Source: JAHEKD01 sp965204695
GTDB lineage: Bacteria > Pseudomonadota > Gammaproteobacteria > Arenicellales > JAHEKD01
Assembly: GCA_965204695.1 (NCBI GenBank)
Contig: OZ242007.1
Span: 4,588,001-4,652,000 of the forward strand
Direction: 5' to 3'
Length of the DNA stretch: 64,000 nt
The position numbers and the translations under genes are program-made. Numbering within the stretch: position 1 is the stretch's first letter; every line of letters begins with the position of its first letter. Of this stretch, positions 7,956 to 17,391 are shown piece by piece. Below the pieces are notes generated by a model. The model had not been told where the DNA came from. It was given only the letters and a program-made list of their open reading frames with translations, and searched no databases.

Positions 7956-7984
7956 TTGACGTTAACGTTAAGGATAGTTAGAAT
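7956..7984 (+). promoter_or_regulatory. Probable LiuR operator and promoter of the icmF-liu operon
   Basis: TTGACGTTAACGTTAA (7956-7971) is a near-perfect palindrome centred on GTTAAC. TTGACG (7956-7961) and TAGAAT (7979-7984) are spaced by 17 bp and fit a sigma-70 promoter, with the palindrome overlapping the -35 and spacer as is usual for MerR-type regulators. It lies 52 bp upstream of icmF and about 150 bp upstream of liuR. LiuR binding is inference. Confidence 0.6.
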
Positions 7985-8035
7985 TAAAGCATAAACCACA
8001 TAGCTTGATTTGTCGAGCCAAACCCTGGAACAACC

Positions 8036-11000
8036 ATGGATATGCCTGCCCAAGCATCTCAGGATGTCGCTTCAAAAGTTCGTTTTGTTACCGCGGCCAG
8101 TCTATTTGATGGCCACGATGCGGCTATCAATATTATGCGCCGCATTTTGCAATCATTTGGCGTTGAAGTGATTCATCTGGGTCACAATCGTGCTGTTGCC
8201 GAAATCGTTGATGCGGCCCTGCAAGAAGATGTGAATGGCATAGCGATCAGTTCTTACCAAGGAGGGCATGTCGAGTATTTGAAATACATGGTGGACATGC
8301 TTAAGGAAAAGGGAGGGGAAGAAATAAAAGTTTTTGCAGGCGGCGGTGGCGTCATTATTCCTGAAGAAATCAAATTGCTTCAGGACTATGGCGTAACCCG
8401 AATTTACTCCCCTGAGGATGGCTTGGAAATGGGTCTCAAAGGCATGATTGAGAACACCATTGAACTGAGTCGATTTAACCGTGGTTGCGACGATCAATCC
8501 GTGGTTGAACAAGTTAAAGGTGGAAATTGGCGAGCACTGGCAAAGTTGATCACTTCAATCGAAAACTTTACCGCCTCAAGTGATCAACTTCTAACTATTA
8601 ACGATCAGGTTGTTGAATCAGGGAAAAGTATTCCGGTGCTTGGTATTACCGGGACAGGTGGGGCAGGTAAGTCTTCGCTAACAGATGAAGTGATTCTTCG
8701 ATTTCGAATGGATTCAAATGACAGTCTAAAAATAGCCATCATCGCTGTGGATCCAACTCGCAGAAAAACCGGTGGTGCATTGCTTGGCGATCGCATCCGT
8801 ATGAATGCTATTAGCCACCCAAATATTTTTATGCGTTCAGTGGCAACACGTGATGCGTTAAGTGAAGTTCCGGATAATGTGCCCGATATGATTAATGCTT
8901 GTAAATTATCAGGCGTGGATTTGGTGATTCTTGAAACTCCAGGTATCGGTCAAGGTGATACTGCGATTTCGTCGATGGTCGATTGTTCGCTTTATGTGAT
9001 GACACCGGAATTTGGAGCACAAACACAGCTTGAGAAAATTGACATGCTGGATTTTGCAGATGTCGTTGCGATAAATAAATTTGACCGTAAGGGTGCGACT
9101 GATGCTTACCGCGACGTGTGTAAACAGGTTCAACGTAATCGAGAAGCATTTTCAAACACACCTGAACAAATGCCTGTATTTGGAACTATCGCTTCGCGAT
9201 TTAATGATGATGGTATTACCGCTTTGTATCAGGAATTAAAAAATCAACTAGAACCATATGGGTTCAAGACTAGTGAAAATATTTTGCCGAAGGTCGAGAC
9301 TCGGGTTTCTACAGATCAAAATCAAATTATTCCAACAAAGCGTCGTCGTTATTTAGCTGAGATCGCTGAAACAGTACGTTTGTATAAATCCAACGCACAT
9401 CAACAAGCTGATGTGGCCAGAGAATGCCAACAACTGACTGAAACCAAGCGTATGTTAGCTGAGTCGGCTGATACACAAATTAAGGAGATTGATGATTTAC
9501 TTAAAACTAAAAGTGCAAGTTTTAGTGATGAGGCACAAAAACTACTTTCAGGCTGGGAGGATTTAATCGGGCGTTATAGTGGTGATGAGCAAGTCATCAA
9601 AATCCGAGATAAAGAAATCGTCAATAAACTAAAGCGAGAAACATTATCGGGGAATTTAATTTCACGGGTTGCTCTGCCTGCTTACAAAGACTATGGCGAA
9701 CGACTTAAGTGGTTAATGCTGGAAAACGTCCCAGGTGAGTTTCCCTACACGGCTGGTGTATTTCCGTTCAAGCGTGCCGGTGAAGACCCAACCCGCATGT
9801 TTGCGGGCGAAGGGGATGCCTTTAGAACTAATAAACGCTTTAAAGCACTGTCAGAACATTCAAGGGCCAAACGCCTTTCCACTGCTTTTGATTCAGTAAC
9901 ATTATACGGTTGCGATCCCGATGAACGACCCGATATTTACGGTAAAGTTGGTAATTCAGGAGTATCCATTGCGACCCTTGATGATATGAAGGTCTTGTAC
10001 GACGGGTTTGATTTATGTGATCCAATGACGTCAGTCTCGATGACTATAAATGGACCGGCGCCGATTATTCTGGCTATGTTCTTGAATACAGCTATTGATC
10101 AGCGGATTGATAAAGCCAAGGCTGAAAAGAAGTCATCGCTGAGTGAAAATGAACTCGAGCAAATTAAAGTTCAGGCATTAATGGACGTACGTGGTACTGT
10201 ACAGGCCGATATTCTTAAAGAAGATCAGGGTCAAAACACCTGTATTTTTTCGACCGAATTTTCATTAAAACTGATGGGTGATATACAGGAATATTTTGTG
10301 GCTCATCAGGTGCGAAATTTTTATTCCGTTTCTATATCAGGCTATCACATTGCTGAGGCGGGGGCTAACCCGATAAGTCAGCTTGCTTTTACTCTTGCAA
10401 ATGGATTTACTTATGTAGAAGCTTATTTGGCCAGGGGCATGGATATTGATGATTTTGCGCCGAATCTATCATTTTTCTTCAGCAATGGAATGTGCCCTGA
10501 ATATTCCGTTATTGGGCGGGTTGCACGTCGAATCTGGGCGGTAACAATGCGGGATAAATATGGTGCAAATTCTCGCTCACAAAAACTTAAATATCATATT
10601 CAGACCTCTGGTCGCTCACTCCATGCCCAAGAGATGAGTTTTAATGATATTCGCACTACCTTGCAGGCGCTCATTGCTGTTTATGATCACTGTAATAGTT
10701 TGCATACCAATGCCTATGATGAAGCGATTACAACTCCAACGGGTGAGTCGGTCCGCCGGGCGTTGGCAATCCAACTAATTATCAATAATGAATGGGGGTT
10801 AGCGATGAATGAAAACCCAAATCAAGGCAGCTTCATTATTGACGAATTGACAGAATTAGTTGAAGAGGCTGTACTGCTAGAGTTTGAACGGATATCAGAA
10901 CGAGGTGGTGTTTTGGGTGCTATGGAAACGGGCTATCAACGTAGCAAGATACAAGACGAATCCATACATTATGAACATCGTAAACATGATGGCAGTTTGC

Positions 11001-11290
11001 CCATCATTGGTGTAAATACATTTTTGAATCCCGAGAACGATGAAGAAAATAAAATCATTGAACTAGCTCGGTCTACAGAAAAGGAAAAACAAAGCCAGAT
11101 CGAGCGCCTAGGAGATTTTCACCAGCGCCACCAATCAGAGTCTGTAGACACTCTTGAGAAGGTTAAGCAGGCAGCTCTCAATGGTGAAAATATCTTTGCT
11201 GAATTGATGCAGGCCGTTAAAACATGTTCGCTTGGACAAATCTCTGATGTGCTTTACCAAGTCGGTGGGAAGTATAGGCGGAATACTTGA
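8036..11290 (+). CDS. icmF: Fused isobutyryl-CoA mutase (IcmF)
   Basis: 1084-residue adenosylcobalamin-dependent mutase fusion. The order is a B12-binding domain (DGHDAA, residues 25-30, His27 as cobalt ligand), a MeaB/MeaI-type G-protein chaperone (Walker A GTGGAGKS at about 206-213) and the acyl-CoA mutase barrel (SISGYHIAEAGA). Positions that in methylmalonyl-CoA mutase are Tyr and Arg are here Phe576 and Gln733, the pair expected for isobutyryl/butyryl-CoA substrates. IcmF enzymes also act slowly on isovaleryl/pivalyl-CoA. It leads the liu operon just downstream of the putative LiuR site, so it links branched C4/C5 acyl-CoA pools to beta-oxidation. Start ATG 8036, with ATG 8042 as alternative. 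Confidence 0.95.
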   Translation: MDMPAQASQDVASKVRFVTAASLFDGHDAAINIMRRILQSFGVEVIHLGHNRAVAEIVDAALQEDVNGIAISSYQGGHVEYLKYMVDMLKEKGGEEIKVFAGGGGVIIPEEIKLLQDYGVTRIYSPEDGLEMGLKGMIENTIELSRFNRGCDDQSVVEQVKGGNWRALAKLITSIENFTASSDQLLTINDQVVESGKSIPVLGITGTGGAGKSSLTDEVILRFRMDSNDSLKIAIIAVDPTRRKTGGALLGDRIRMNAISHPNIFMRSVATRDALSEVPDNVPDMINACKLSGVDLVILETPGIGQGDTAISSMVDCSLYVMTPEFGAQTQLEKIDMLDFADVVAINKFDRKGATDAYRDVCKQVQRNREAFSNTPEQMPVFGTIASRFNDDGITALYQELKNQLEPYGFKTSENILPKVETRVSTDQNQIIPTKRRRYLAEIAETVRLYKSNAHQQADVARECQQLTETKRMLAESADTQIKEIDDLLKTKSASFSDEAQKLLSGWEDLIGRYSGDEQVIKIRDKEIVNKLKRETLSGNLISRVALPAYKDYGERLKWLMLENVPGEFPYTAGVFPFKRAGEDPTRMFAGEGDAFRTNKRFKALSEHSRAKRLSTAFDSVTLYGCDPDERPDIYGKVGNSGVSIATLDDMKVLYDGFDLCDPMTSVSMTINGPAPIILAMFLNTAIDQRIDKAKAEKKSSLSENELEQIKVQALMDVRGTVQADILKEDQGQNTCIFSTEFSLKLMGDIQEYFVAHQVRNFYSVSISGYHIAEAGANPISQLAFTLANGFTYVEAYLARGMDIDDFAPNLSFFFSNGMCPEYSVIGRVARRIWAVTMRDKYGANSRSQKLKYHIQTSGRSLHAQEMSFNDIRTTLQALIAVYDHCNSLHTNAYDEAITTPTGESVRRALAIQLIINNEWGLAMNENPNQGSFIIDELTELVEEAVLLEFERISERGGVLGAMETGYQRSKIQDESIHYEHRKHDGSLPIIGVNTFLNPENDEENKIIELARSTEKEKQSQIERLGDFHQRHQSESVDTLEKVKQAALNGENIFAELMQAVKTCSLGQISDVLYQVGGKYRRNT

Positions 11291-11312
11291 TTATATAAAA
11301 CAAGGAGTTAGA

Positions 11313-12170
11313 GTGAATATTAAAAGTGTTGCTGTAATCGGAGCGGGTACCATGGGCAATGGCATTGCCCAGGTTTTTGCCGCTTCAGGCTTTGATGTCA
11401 TCATGTGTGACATCTCAGATGAACGGCTCAATTCTGGGCTAACAGCAATCGAGAATAGTCTTAATCGTTTAGTAAAAAAAGAGCTAATCAGTGAAGATAA
11501 AAAATCTGTTGCTTTGGGTCGAATTACAACCACTACTTGGACTAAAGATTTAGCGATGGTCGATTTGGTAATTGAAGCGGCCACAGAGAACATTGAAATT
11601 AAGCTTAAGATTTTCCAAGAGCTTGATGAAATTTGCCAAGCGGATGCGGTGCTTACATCCAATACCTCTTCGATTTCTTTGACCAAAATTGCCGCAGCCA
11701 CAGACCGTCCTGATAAGGTCATAGGTATGCATTTCATGAATCCTGTGCCGGTAATGCAGCTTATTGAAATCATTCGTGCATTACAGACCAGTGATGATAC
11801 CTATGAAATGATTCATCAGGTTTCACTTGATTTAGGTAAAACTCCAGTTGAAGTTAATGATAGTCCGGGTTTTGTCTCAAATCGAATTCTAGTGCCGATG
11901 ATTAATGAAGCTATATTTGCTTTGTATGAGGGAATCGCGACACCTGAAGCAATAGATGAAGTCATGAAACTCGGAATGAACCATCCAATGGGCCCGTTGA
12001 CTCTGGCAGATTTAATCGGCCTGGATGTTTGTCTTTCGGTAATGAAAGTTTTGCATGAAGAGTTTAGGGATTCAAAATTCAGGCCTTGCCCATTATTAGT
12101 GAAAATGGTTGATGCCGGCTATTTGGGACGTAAAACTGCAAAGGGATTTTATGACTATGAAACTAGTTAA
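11313..12170 (+). CDS. 3-hydroxybutyryl-CoA / 3-hydroxyacyl-CoA dehydrogenase
   Basis: NAD(P)-dependent oxidation of 3-hydroxyacyl-CoA. The Rossmann motif GAGTMGNGIAQVFA begins at about residue 9, and HFMNPVPVMQLIEIIRA carries the catalytic His with the later NDSPGFVSNRILVPMINEA region and NHPMGPLTLADLIGLD. At 285 residues it is a single-function enzyme of the PaaH/Hbd type. A longer frame runs back into icmF, but GTG 11313 with AAGGAG at 11302-11307 is clearly the start. In this operon it can oxidise hydroxybutyryl-CoA derived from the butyryl-CoA made by IcmF. Confidence 0.93.
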   Translation: MNIKSVAVIGAGTMGNGIAQVFAASGFDVIMCDISDERLNSGLTAIENSLNRLVKKELISEDKKSVALGRITTTTWTKDLAMVDLVIEAATENIEIKLKIFQELDEICQADAVLTSNTSSISLTKIAAATDRPDKVIGMHFMNPVPVMQLIEIIRALQTSDDTYEMIHQVSLDLGKTPVEVNDSPGFVSNRILVPMINEAIFALYEGIATPEAIDEVMKLGMNHPMGPLTLADLIGLDVCLSVMKVLHEEFRDSKFRPCPLLVKMVDAGYLGRKTAKGFYDYETS

Positions 12171-12187
12171 CTTGATAGGTAATCAGA

Positions 12188-13351
12188 ATGTTTAACTCAG
12201 GAATGAACTTTGCTCTAGGGGAAGAAATAGAAGCTCTACGTGACATGGTGCATCGTTTCGCTCAGGAAAAGATTGCACCACGTGCAGAAGAAATCGATTC
12301 AACTAATACATTTGCGATTGATTTGTGGCCTATGCTAGGTGAGTTGGGTTTGTTGGGTGTCACAGCTGATCCTGACCATGGTGGCTCAGGTATGGGCTAT
12401 TTGGCACATGTTGTGGCGATGGAAGAAATCAGCCGCGCATCGGCATCAATTGGTTTATCTTACGGTGCGCATTCCAATCTATGTGTGAATCAAATAAACA
12501 GGAACGGCACTGACGAGCAGAAGCAAAAATATTTACCCAAGCTTTGTTCAGGGGAGCACGTTGGTGCTTTAGCTATGTCAGAGCCTGGTTCCGGTTCCGA
12601 TGTGGTTTCAATGAAATTATCTGCAACAAAGACTGATGAAGGCTATGTATTAAATGGTAATAAGATGTGGATCACCAACGGCCCTGATGCCAGTGTTTTG
12701 GTAGTGTATGCAAAAACAGATCCCACGGCCGGATCAAAAGGTATAAGCACATTTCTAGTTGAAAAAGAATTTGACGGTTTTTCAACCGCTCAGAAATTGG
12801 ATAAGCTGGGTATGCGTGGTTCAAATACCTGTGAGCTGGTTTTTGAAAATTGTTTAGTGCCCAAAGAAAATACTCTTGGTGAGATTGGCAAAGGTGTAAA
12901 TATATTAATGTCTGGTTTAGATTATGAGCGAGTCACTCTCGCTGGTGGCCCACTTGGTATTATGAGAGCCTGTATGGACGTGGTAGTGCCTTATGTACAT
13001 GAACGCAAACAGTTCGATCAGCCAATCGGCACATTTCAACTTATGCAAGGCAAACTAGCGGACATGTATACCACCATGAATGCCTGTCGTGCTTACGTCT
13101 ATGCTGTTGCAGCTGCTTGCGATCGTGGTGAAACCACACGTAAGGATGCAGCAGGATGTATTCTTTATGCAGCAGAGAAAGCCACTCAATTAGCTTTGGA
13201 GGCGATACAAGCATTAGGGGGGAGTGGTTATATCAACGAATATCCTACCGGACGATTGCTGCGCGATGCCAAACTCTATGAAATTGGTGCAGGCACCAGT
13301 GAAATCAGAAGAATGCTGATAGGTAGGGAGTTGTTTGAGGAATGGGCATAG
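12188..13351 (+). CDS. liuA: Isovaleryl-CoA dehydrogenase
   Basis: FAD enzyme that oxidises isovaleryl-CoA to 3-methylcrotonyl-CoA, passing electrons to ETF. 387 residues, full acyl-CoA dehydrogenase length. Landmarks are GALAMSEPGSGSDV, KMWITNGPDA, and the catalytic Glu247 in GLDYERVTLAGGPLG. A Glu at this site, in place of the C-terminal one, is diagnostic of isovaleryl-CoA dehydrogenase. The C-terminus shows QALGGSGYINEYPTGRLLRDAKLYEIGAGTSEIRR. It lies 17 bp after the preceding gene and before the carboxylase genes, as in other liu clusters. Confidence 0.95.
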   Translation: MFNSGMNFALGEEIEALRDMVHRFAQEKIAPRAEEIDSTNTFAIDLWPMLGELGLLGVTADPDHGGSGMGYLAHVVAMEEISRASASIGLSYGAHSNLCVNQINRNGTDEQKQKYLPKLCSGEHVGALAMSEPGSGSDVVSMKLSATKTDEGYVLNGNKMWITNGPDASVLVVYAKTDPTAGSKGISTFLVEKEFDGFSTAQKLDKLGMRGSNTCELVFENCLVPKENTLGEIGKGVNILMSGLDYERVTLAGGPLGIMRACMDVVVPYVHERKQFDQPIGTFQLMQGKLADMYTTMNACRAYVYAVAAACDRGETTRKDAAGCILYAAEKATQLALEAIQALGGSGYINEYPTGRLLRDAKLYEIGAGTSEIRRMLIGRELFEEWA

Positions 13352-13420
13352 TTAGCTGTAAAGCTTTACGGACCAGTAACGGTAGAATTTATTAGGAAAG
13401 GAAACGAGCATTAAATAACA

Positions 13421-13510
13421 ATGTCTAGTAATTTCATACTTCAACTTCTGGTAAATGATGTCAATGCAAGCCCGAATAATTTCCCATGGGGGGTTAGAGG
13501 GGGTATATAA
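13421..13510 (+). CDS. Possible 29-residue leader ORF directly before liuB
   Basis: ATG 13421 to TAA 13508-13510, and the liuB ATG follows at 13511 with no gap. AAGGAAAC lies upstream. The predicted peptide has a Leu/Val-rich run (ILQLLV, codons 6-11) and a Gly-rich end. The liuB ribosome site (GAGGGGG) is inside this ORF, so translating it could affect liuB. It may be chance; no homologue is known to me. Confidence 0.3.
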   Translation: MSSNFILQLLVNDVNASPNNFPWGVRGGI

Positions 13511-15118
13511 ATGTCAGTTATTCAATCAAAAATCTCACCCAACTCTGATGAATTCAAAGTCAATGCTAAAGCATTAGGTTCGGCATTGGATCAAATTAAA
13601 GTAGCCGCCGAACAGGCTATGGCAGGTGGCGGTGAGAAGGCAATCGAGCGGCATAAATCCAAGGGCAAAATTTTACCGCGTGAAAGAGTTTCACGATTGC
13701 TGGATCCAGGTTCGCCTTTTCTTGAGGTGGGATTATTTGCTGCACACGATATGTATGATAACGCCTCACCCTCGGCAGGTATGATTACAGGAATAGGGCG
13801 AGTCAGCGATCAGGAATGCATGATTGTCTGTAACGACGCGACTGTTAAGGGTGGCACGTATTATCCCATGACAGTTAAGAAGCATCTGCGCGCGCAGGAA
13901 ATTGCGGCTACGAATCAACTTCCATGTATTTATCTAGTCGATTCCGGTGGTGCAAATTTACCGAATCAAGATGAAGTATTTCCTGACAGGGATCATTTTG
14001 GCCGTATATTTTTTAATCAAGCCAATATGTCTGCAAATGGCATTGCCCAGATTTCTGTGGTCATGGGGTCGTGTACAGCTGGTGGTGCTTATGTCCCGGC
14101 TATGTCAGATGAAAGCATAATCGTAAAAGATCAAGGCACAATTTTTCTCGGTGGACCACCATTAGTGAAGGCTGCAACAGGTGAAGTTGTCTCGGCTGAA
14201 GACTTAGGTGGTGCAGATGTGCATACTCGTTTGTCTGGTGTAGCAGATCAAATGGCAAACAACGATGGGCATGCACTGACATTAGCCAGGCGAGTGGTTG
14301 CGAATCTAAATCGCGAGAAACAGGTTACCGTGACCTTGCAAAATAGTGAGTTACCCGCCTATGATCCTGAGGAAATTTTAGGGATTGTCCCGGCAGATCA
14401 ACGTAAACCTTTTGATGTGCGTGAAATCATTGCCCGAATTGTTGATGCTTCGCGGCTAGATGAATTTAAACCACGCTTTGGAAACACTTTAGTATGCGGA
14501 TTTGCTCATGTGCATGGACTTCCAATAGGGATAATTGCTAACAACGGTATCCTATTTTCTGAGTCAGCACTTAAAGGGTCGCATTTCGTTCAGCTATGTT
14601 GTCAACGTAAAATCCCATTAGTGTTTATGCAAAACATTACCGGGTTTATGGTGGGGCAAAAATACGAGGCCGCTGGAATTGCTAAAGATGGTGCGAAACT
14701 GGTTACGGCAGTGGCAAGCGCACAAGTTCCTAAGGTGACTTTAATCATAGGTAACAGTTTTGGCGCAGGAAACTACGGTATGTGCGGTCGGGCGTATGAT
14801 CCAAGATTTCTATGGACTTGGCCGAACAGTCGTATCGCTGTTATGGGTGGTGAGCAAGCGGCCGGCGTATTAGCAACAGTTAAAAGAGATTCAATTGAAC
14901 GCAAAGGAGGAGAGTGGAGCTTGGATGAAGAGCAAGAATTTAAGCAGCCAATTATTGATCAATTTGATTACCAGAGTCATCCGCTCTACGCGTCAGCCCG
15001 TTTGTGGGACGATGGTGTTATTGATCCTAGGAAATCCAGGGAAGTACTAGCTTTGTCGCTGTCTGCATCGCTCAACGCGCCCATACCAAACACTAAGTTT
15101 GGTGTTTTTAGAATGTGA
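13511..15118 (+). CDS. liuB: 3-methylcrotonyl-CoA carboxylase, carboxyltransferase (beta) subunit
   Basis: 535-residue acyl-CoA carboxyltransferase that moves CO2 from carboxybiotin to 3-methylcrotonyl-CoA. It shows RHKSKGKILPRERVSRLLDPGSPFLE, VDSGGANLPNQDEVFPDRDHFGRIF, MGSCTAGGAYVPAMSDES, IFLGGPPLVKAATGEVVSAEDLGGADVH and a C-terminal GNSFGAGNYGMCGRAYDPRFLW. These features place it in the MCC-beta branch and separate it from propionyl-CoA carboxylase. The start has a G-rich ribosome site. The stop codon falls inside a 17-bp perfect inverted repeat (15117-15153). Confidence 0.95.
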   Translation: MSVIQSKISPNSDEFKVNAKALGSALDQIKVAAEQAMAGGGEKAIERHKSKGKILPRERVSRLLDPGSPFLEVGLFAAHDMYDNASPSAGMITGIGRVSDQECMIVCNDATVKGGTYYPMTVKKHLRAQEIAATNQLPCIYLVDSGGANLPNQDEVFPDRDHFGRIFFNQANMSANGIAQISVVMGSCTAGGAYVPAMSDESIIVKDQGTIFLGGPPLVKAATGEVVSAEDLGGADVHTRLSGVADQMANNDGHALTLARRVVANLNREKQVTVTLQNSELPAYDPEEILGIVPADQRKPFDVREIIARIVDASRLDEFKPRFGNTLVCGFAHVHGLPIGIIANNGILFSESALKGSHFVQLCCQRKIPLVFMQNITGFMVGQKYEAAGIAKDGAKLVTAVASAQVPKVTLIIGNSFGAGNYGMCGRAYDPRFLWTWPNSRIAVMGGEQAAGVLATVKRDSIERKGGEWSLDEEQEFKQPIIDQFDYQSHPLYASARLWDDGVIDPRKSREVLALSLSASLNAPIPNTKFGVFRM

Positions 15119-15153
15119 TTTTCAAATGAATAATACTTATTCATTTGAAAATC
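15117..15153. repeat. Perfect 17-bp inverted repeat overlapping the liuB stop codon
   Basis: GATTTTCAAATGAATAA (15117-15133) and its exact complement (15137-15153) flank a 3-nt loop. It is AT-rich and has no T-tract after it on the plus strand. It may act as an RNA-stabilising hairpin or weaken read-through to liuD. Confidence 0.7.
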
Positions 15154-15377
15154 ATCCTGAATCGCGTAGCGACGTGAGGATCTCTTCACTGATGTTCAGG
15201 TTTTTAGTAAACACATTTTATTGTTATCCCAAATCCCCATACGGGCATAGATTCTACGAAGGATCAACTTGAGTATGTCCGAGCCTTTAAACACAATCCT
15301 TGATTGTCATCCCGAGCGAAGCCGAGGGATCTACTCGACATCGCTCGGTTTTATACTCGGATGGGTGCGGAATGACA
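15152..15377. repeat. Cluster of three palindromic intergenic elements
   Basis: The 281-bp gap between liuB and liuD holds three units. One is at 15152-15182 (TCATCCTGA ... GTGAGGATCT). The second is at 15223-15265 (GTTATCCC ... CGAAGGATC). The third is at 15306-15377, beginning GTCATCCCGAG, ending GCGGAATGAC, with TTTTATACTCGG inside. The third is a complete element with GTCATYCC at both ends and belongs to family B. Copies inside an operon may alter expression between the two carboxylase subunits. Confidence 0.6.
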
Positions 15378-15399
15378 GTTTTAATTATGGATAACAGTC

Positions 15400-17391
15400 A
15401 TGTTTAACAAAATCCTGATAGCGAACCGCGGCGAAATAGCCTGTCGTGTTATTCGTACAGCCAATCTAATGGGAATTGAATGTGTTGCAGTCTATTCACA
15501 AGCGGACAAGTCAGCATTACATGTTGAATTAGCCGATGAGGCCTATTTAATAGGCCCTGCACCTGTTTCCGAAAGCTATCTATGCATCGAAAAAATTATC
15601 GAAGTGGCAAACAAATCCGGCGCCCAGGCCATTCATCCCGGCTATGGGTTTTTATCTGAAAATCCAGATTTTGTAGAGGCTTGTGAGCAAGCAAATATAA
15701 TCTTTATAGGACCACCAGCTAGTGCAATCAAAGCCATGGGTCTTAAAGATGCGGCAAAAGTTTTAATGCAACAGGCTGGTGTGCCAGTTGTGCCTGGTTA
15801 TCATGATAACAATCAACAACAAGGTCATTTGCAATCACAGGCTGACTTGATTGGTTACCCGGTATTAATCAAGGCAAGGGCCGGTGGCGGCGGTAAGGGC
15901 ATGCGTCTGGTCAAATCAGAAAGCGAATTTGTATCTTCTCTTGAAAGTGCTAAACGTGAGGCACAGTCAAGTTTTGGTGATGCAAACGTGATCATCGAAA
16001 AATTTGTCTCTTCTCCACGCCATATTGAAGTACAAGTTTTTGCAGATCAACATGGTAATACTGTGCATTTATTTGAGCGCGATTGCTCCATGCAACGTCG
16101 CCATCAAAAAGTAATTGAGGAGGCGCCTGCCCCCGGAATGTCAGATGAAATGCGGGGCTTGATGGGCGAGGCAGCGGTGAAAGCTGCTCAAGCGGTTAAT
16201 TATGTTGGAGCTGGAACAGTTGAATTCATTGTGGATTCGTCTAAAGGATTAAGTCCAGATGCTTTTTATTTTATGGAAATGAATACCCGGCTACAGGTTG
16301 AGCATCCAGTGACCGAAGCGATAACAGGTCTCGATTTGGTTGAATGGCAATTACGGGTTGCGGCAGGAGAACCTTTGCCCTTATCGCAACAGAATTTGAT
16401 GATCAATGGCCATGCTATTGAAGCAAGAATTTATGCTGAAGATGCGGAAAATAATTTTATGCCATCAATCGGGAGGTTAAGTTATCTGACAGTTCCACAG
16501 TACAATGCCAGGATAGATTCAGGAGTCAGACAAGGTGACAAGATCACTCCATTTTATGATCCGATGATTGCCAAATTGATTGTTCATGGGTCCTCACGGC
16601 AAGAAGCTTTAACCAATGTTCAAGTAGCTCTAGCTGAAACTCATATTGTTGGCTGCAAAACTAATGTTGATTTTCTTAAACGACTTTGCAATATCAACGA
16701 GTTTGTAGAAGAAGAGCTTGATACGGGTTTAATTGAACGGAATTCAGAACATTTACTAAAGGAGCAGTCGCTCGATCAACAAACCATCCCATTCGCAGTC
16801 TTATCAGTTTTGGGTTATTTTTCAGGTGCAGATACTAACGATCCTTGGCAGATATTGACAGGATGGAGGCATTTTAGTGCTGCGAAACAATACCTGCAGC
16901 TCAAGTATCGTACACAGGTGTTTGATATTGCGGTGATGACACATGCTAATGGAAAGATCGATGTGGTTTGTGATGGTGATGTACAACTAATAGATTCTTA
17001 TGATTTTGTTGGCAACCTGACCACTTTAGGACTAGATGGACAAATTGTTAAAGCAAAAATCATCAGTCAACAACCAATTATTACAGTTTTTAAAGAAGGG
17101 CAAAAGTATGATTTTGAATTGGTCGATTCTAATATTCAAAATGATGCGGAGTCGGTGTCAGATAAAAACATCATGTCTCCCATGCCTGGGTTGATCACTC
17201 AAGTAAATGTAAAAAATGGGCAATCAGTTAAACAAGGTGATTTATTGATCGTTATGGAAGCCATGAAAATGGAGCATAGTTTACGAGCGAGTCATGATGG
17301 GGTGATTGATCGACTGTCAGTTGTTCGAAATGATCAAGTCAATGAAGGTGTGTTGTTGTTAATAGTTGAACCGTTCGAAGCTAATGAATGA
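15400..17391 (+). CDS. liuD: 3-methylcrotonyl-CoA carboxylase, biotin-containing (alpha) subunit
   Basis: 663 residues. The biotin carboxylase domain begins KILIANRGEIACRVIRTANLMGI, with the ATP-grasp Gly-rich loop ARAGGGGKGMRLV and EMNTRLQVEHPVTEAITGLDLVEWQL. The C-terminal biotin-carrier domain has VMEAMKMEH with biotinyl Lys623. The length fits MCC alpha. It carboxylates biotin with ATP and bicarbonate and works with LiuB. Its stop overlaps the start of the HMG-CoA lyase gene by eight bases. It lies after a 281-bp repeat-filled gap, so expression may partly depend on a separate promoter. Confidence 0.95.
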   Translation: MFNKILIANRGEIACRVIRTANLMGIECVAVYSQADKSALHVELADEAYLIGPAPVSESYLCIEKIIEVANKSGAQAIHPGYGFLSENPDFVEACEQANIIFIGPPASAIKAMGLKDAAKVLMQQAGVPVVPGYHDNNQQQGHLQSQADLIGYPVLIKARAGGGGKGMRLVKSESEFVSSLESAKREAQSSFGDANVIIEKFVSSPRHIEVQVFADQHGNTVHLFERDCSMQRRHQKVIEEAPAPGMSDEMRGLMGEAAVKAAQAVNYVGAGTVEFIVDSSKGLSPDAFYFMEMNTRLQVEHPVTEAITGLDLVEWQLRVAAGEPLPLSQQNLMINGHAIEARIYAEDAENNFMPSIGRLSYLTVPQYNARIDSGVRQGDKITPFYDPMIAKLIVHGSSRQEALTNVQVALAETHIVGCKTNVDFLKRLCNINEFVEEELDTGLIERNSEHLLKEQSLDQQTIPFAVLSVLGYFSGADTNDPWQILTGWRHFSAAKQYLQLKYRTQVFDIAVMTHANGKIDVVCDGDVQLIDSYDFVGNLTTLGLDGQIVKAKIISQQPIITVFKEGQKYDFELVDSNIQNDAESVSDKNIMSPMPGLITQVNVKNGQSVKQGDLLIVMEAMKMEHSLRASHDGVIDRLSVVRNDQVNEGVLLLIVEPFEANE

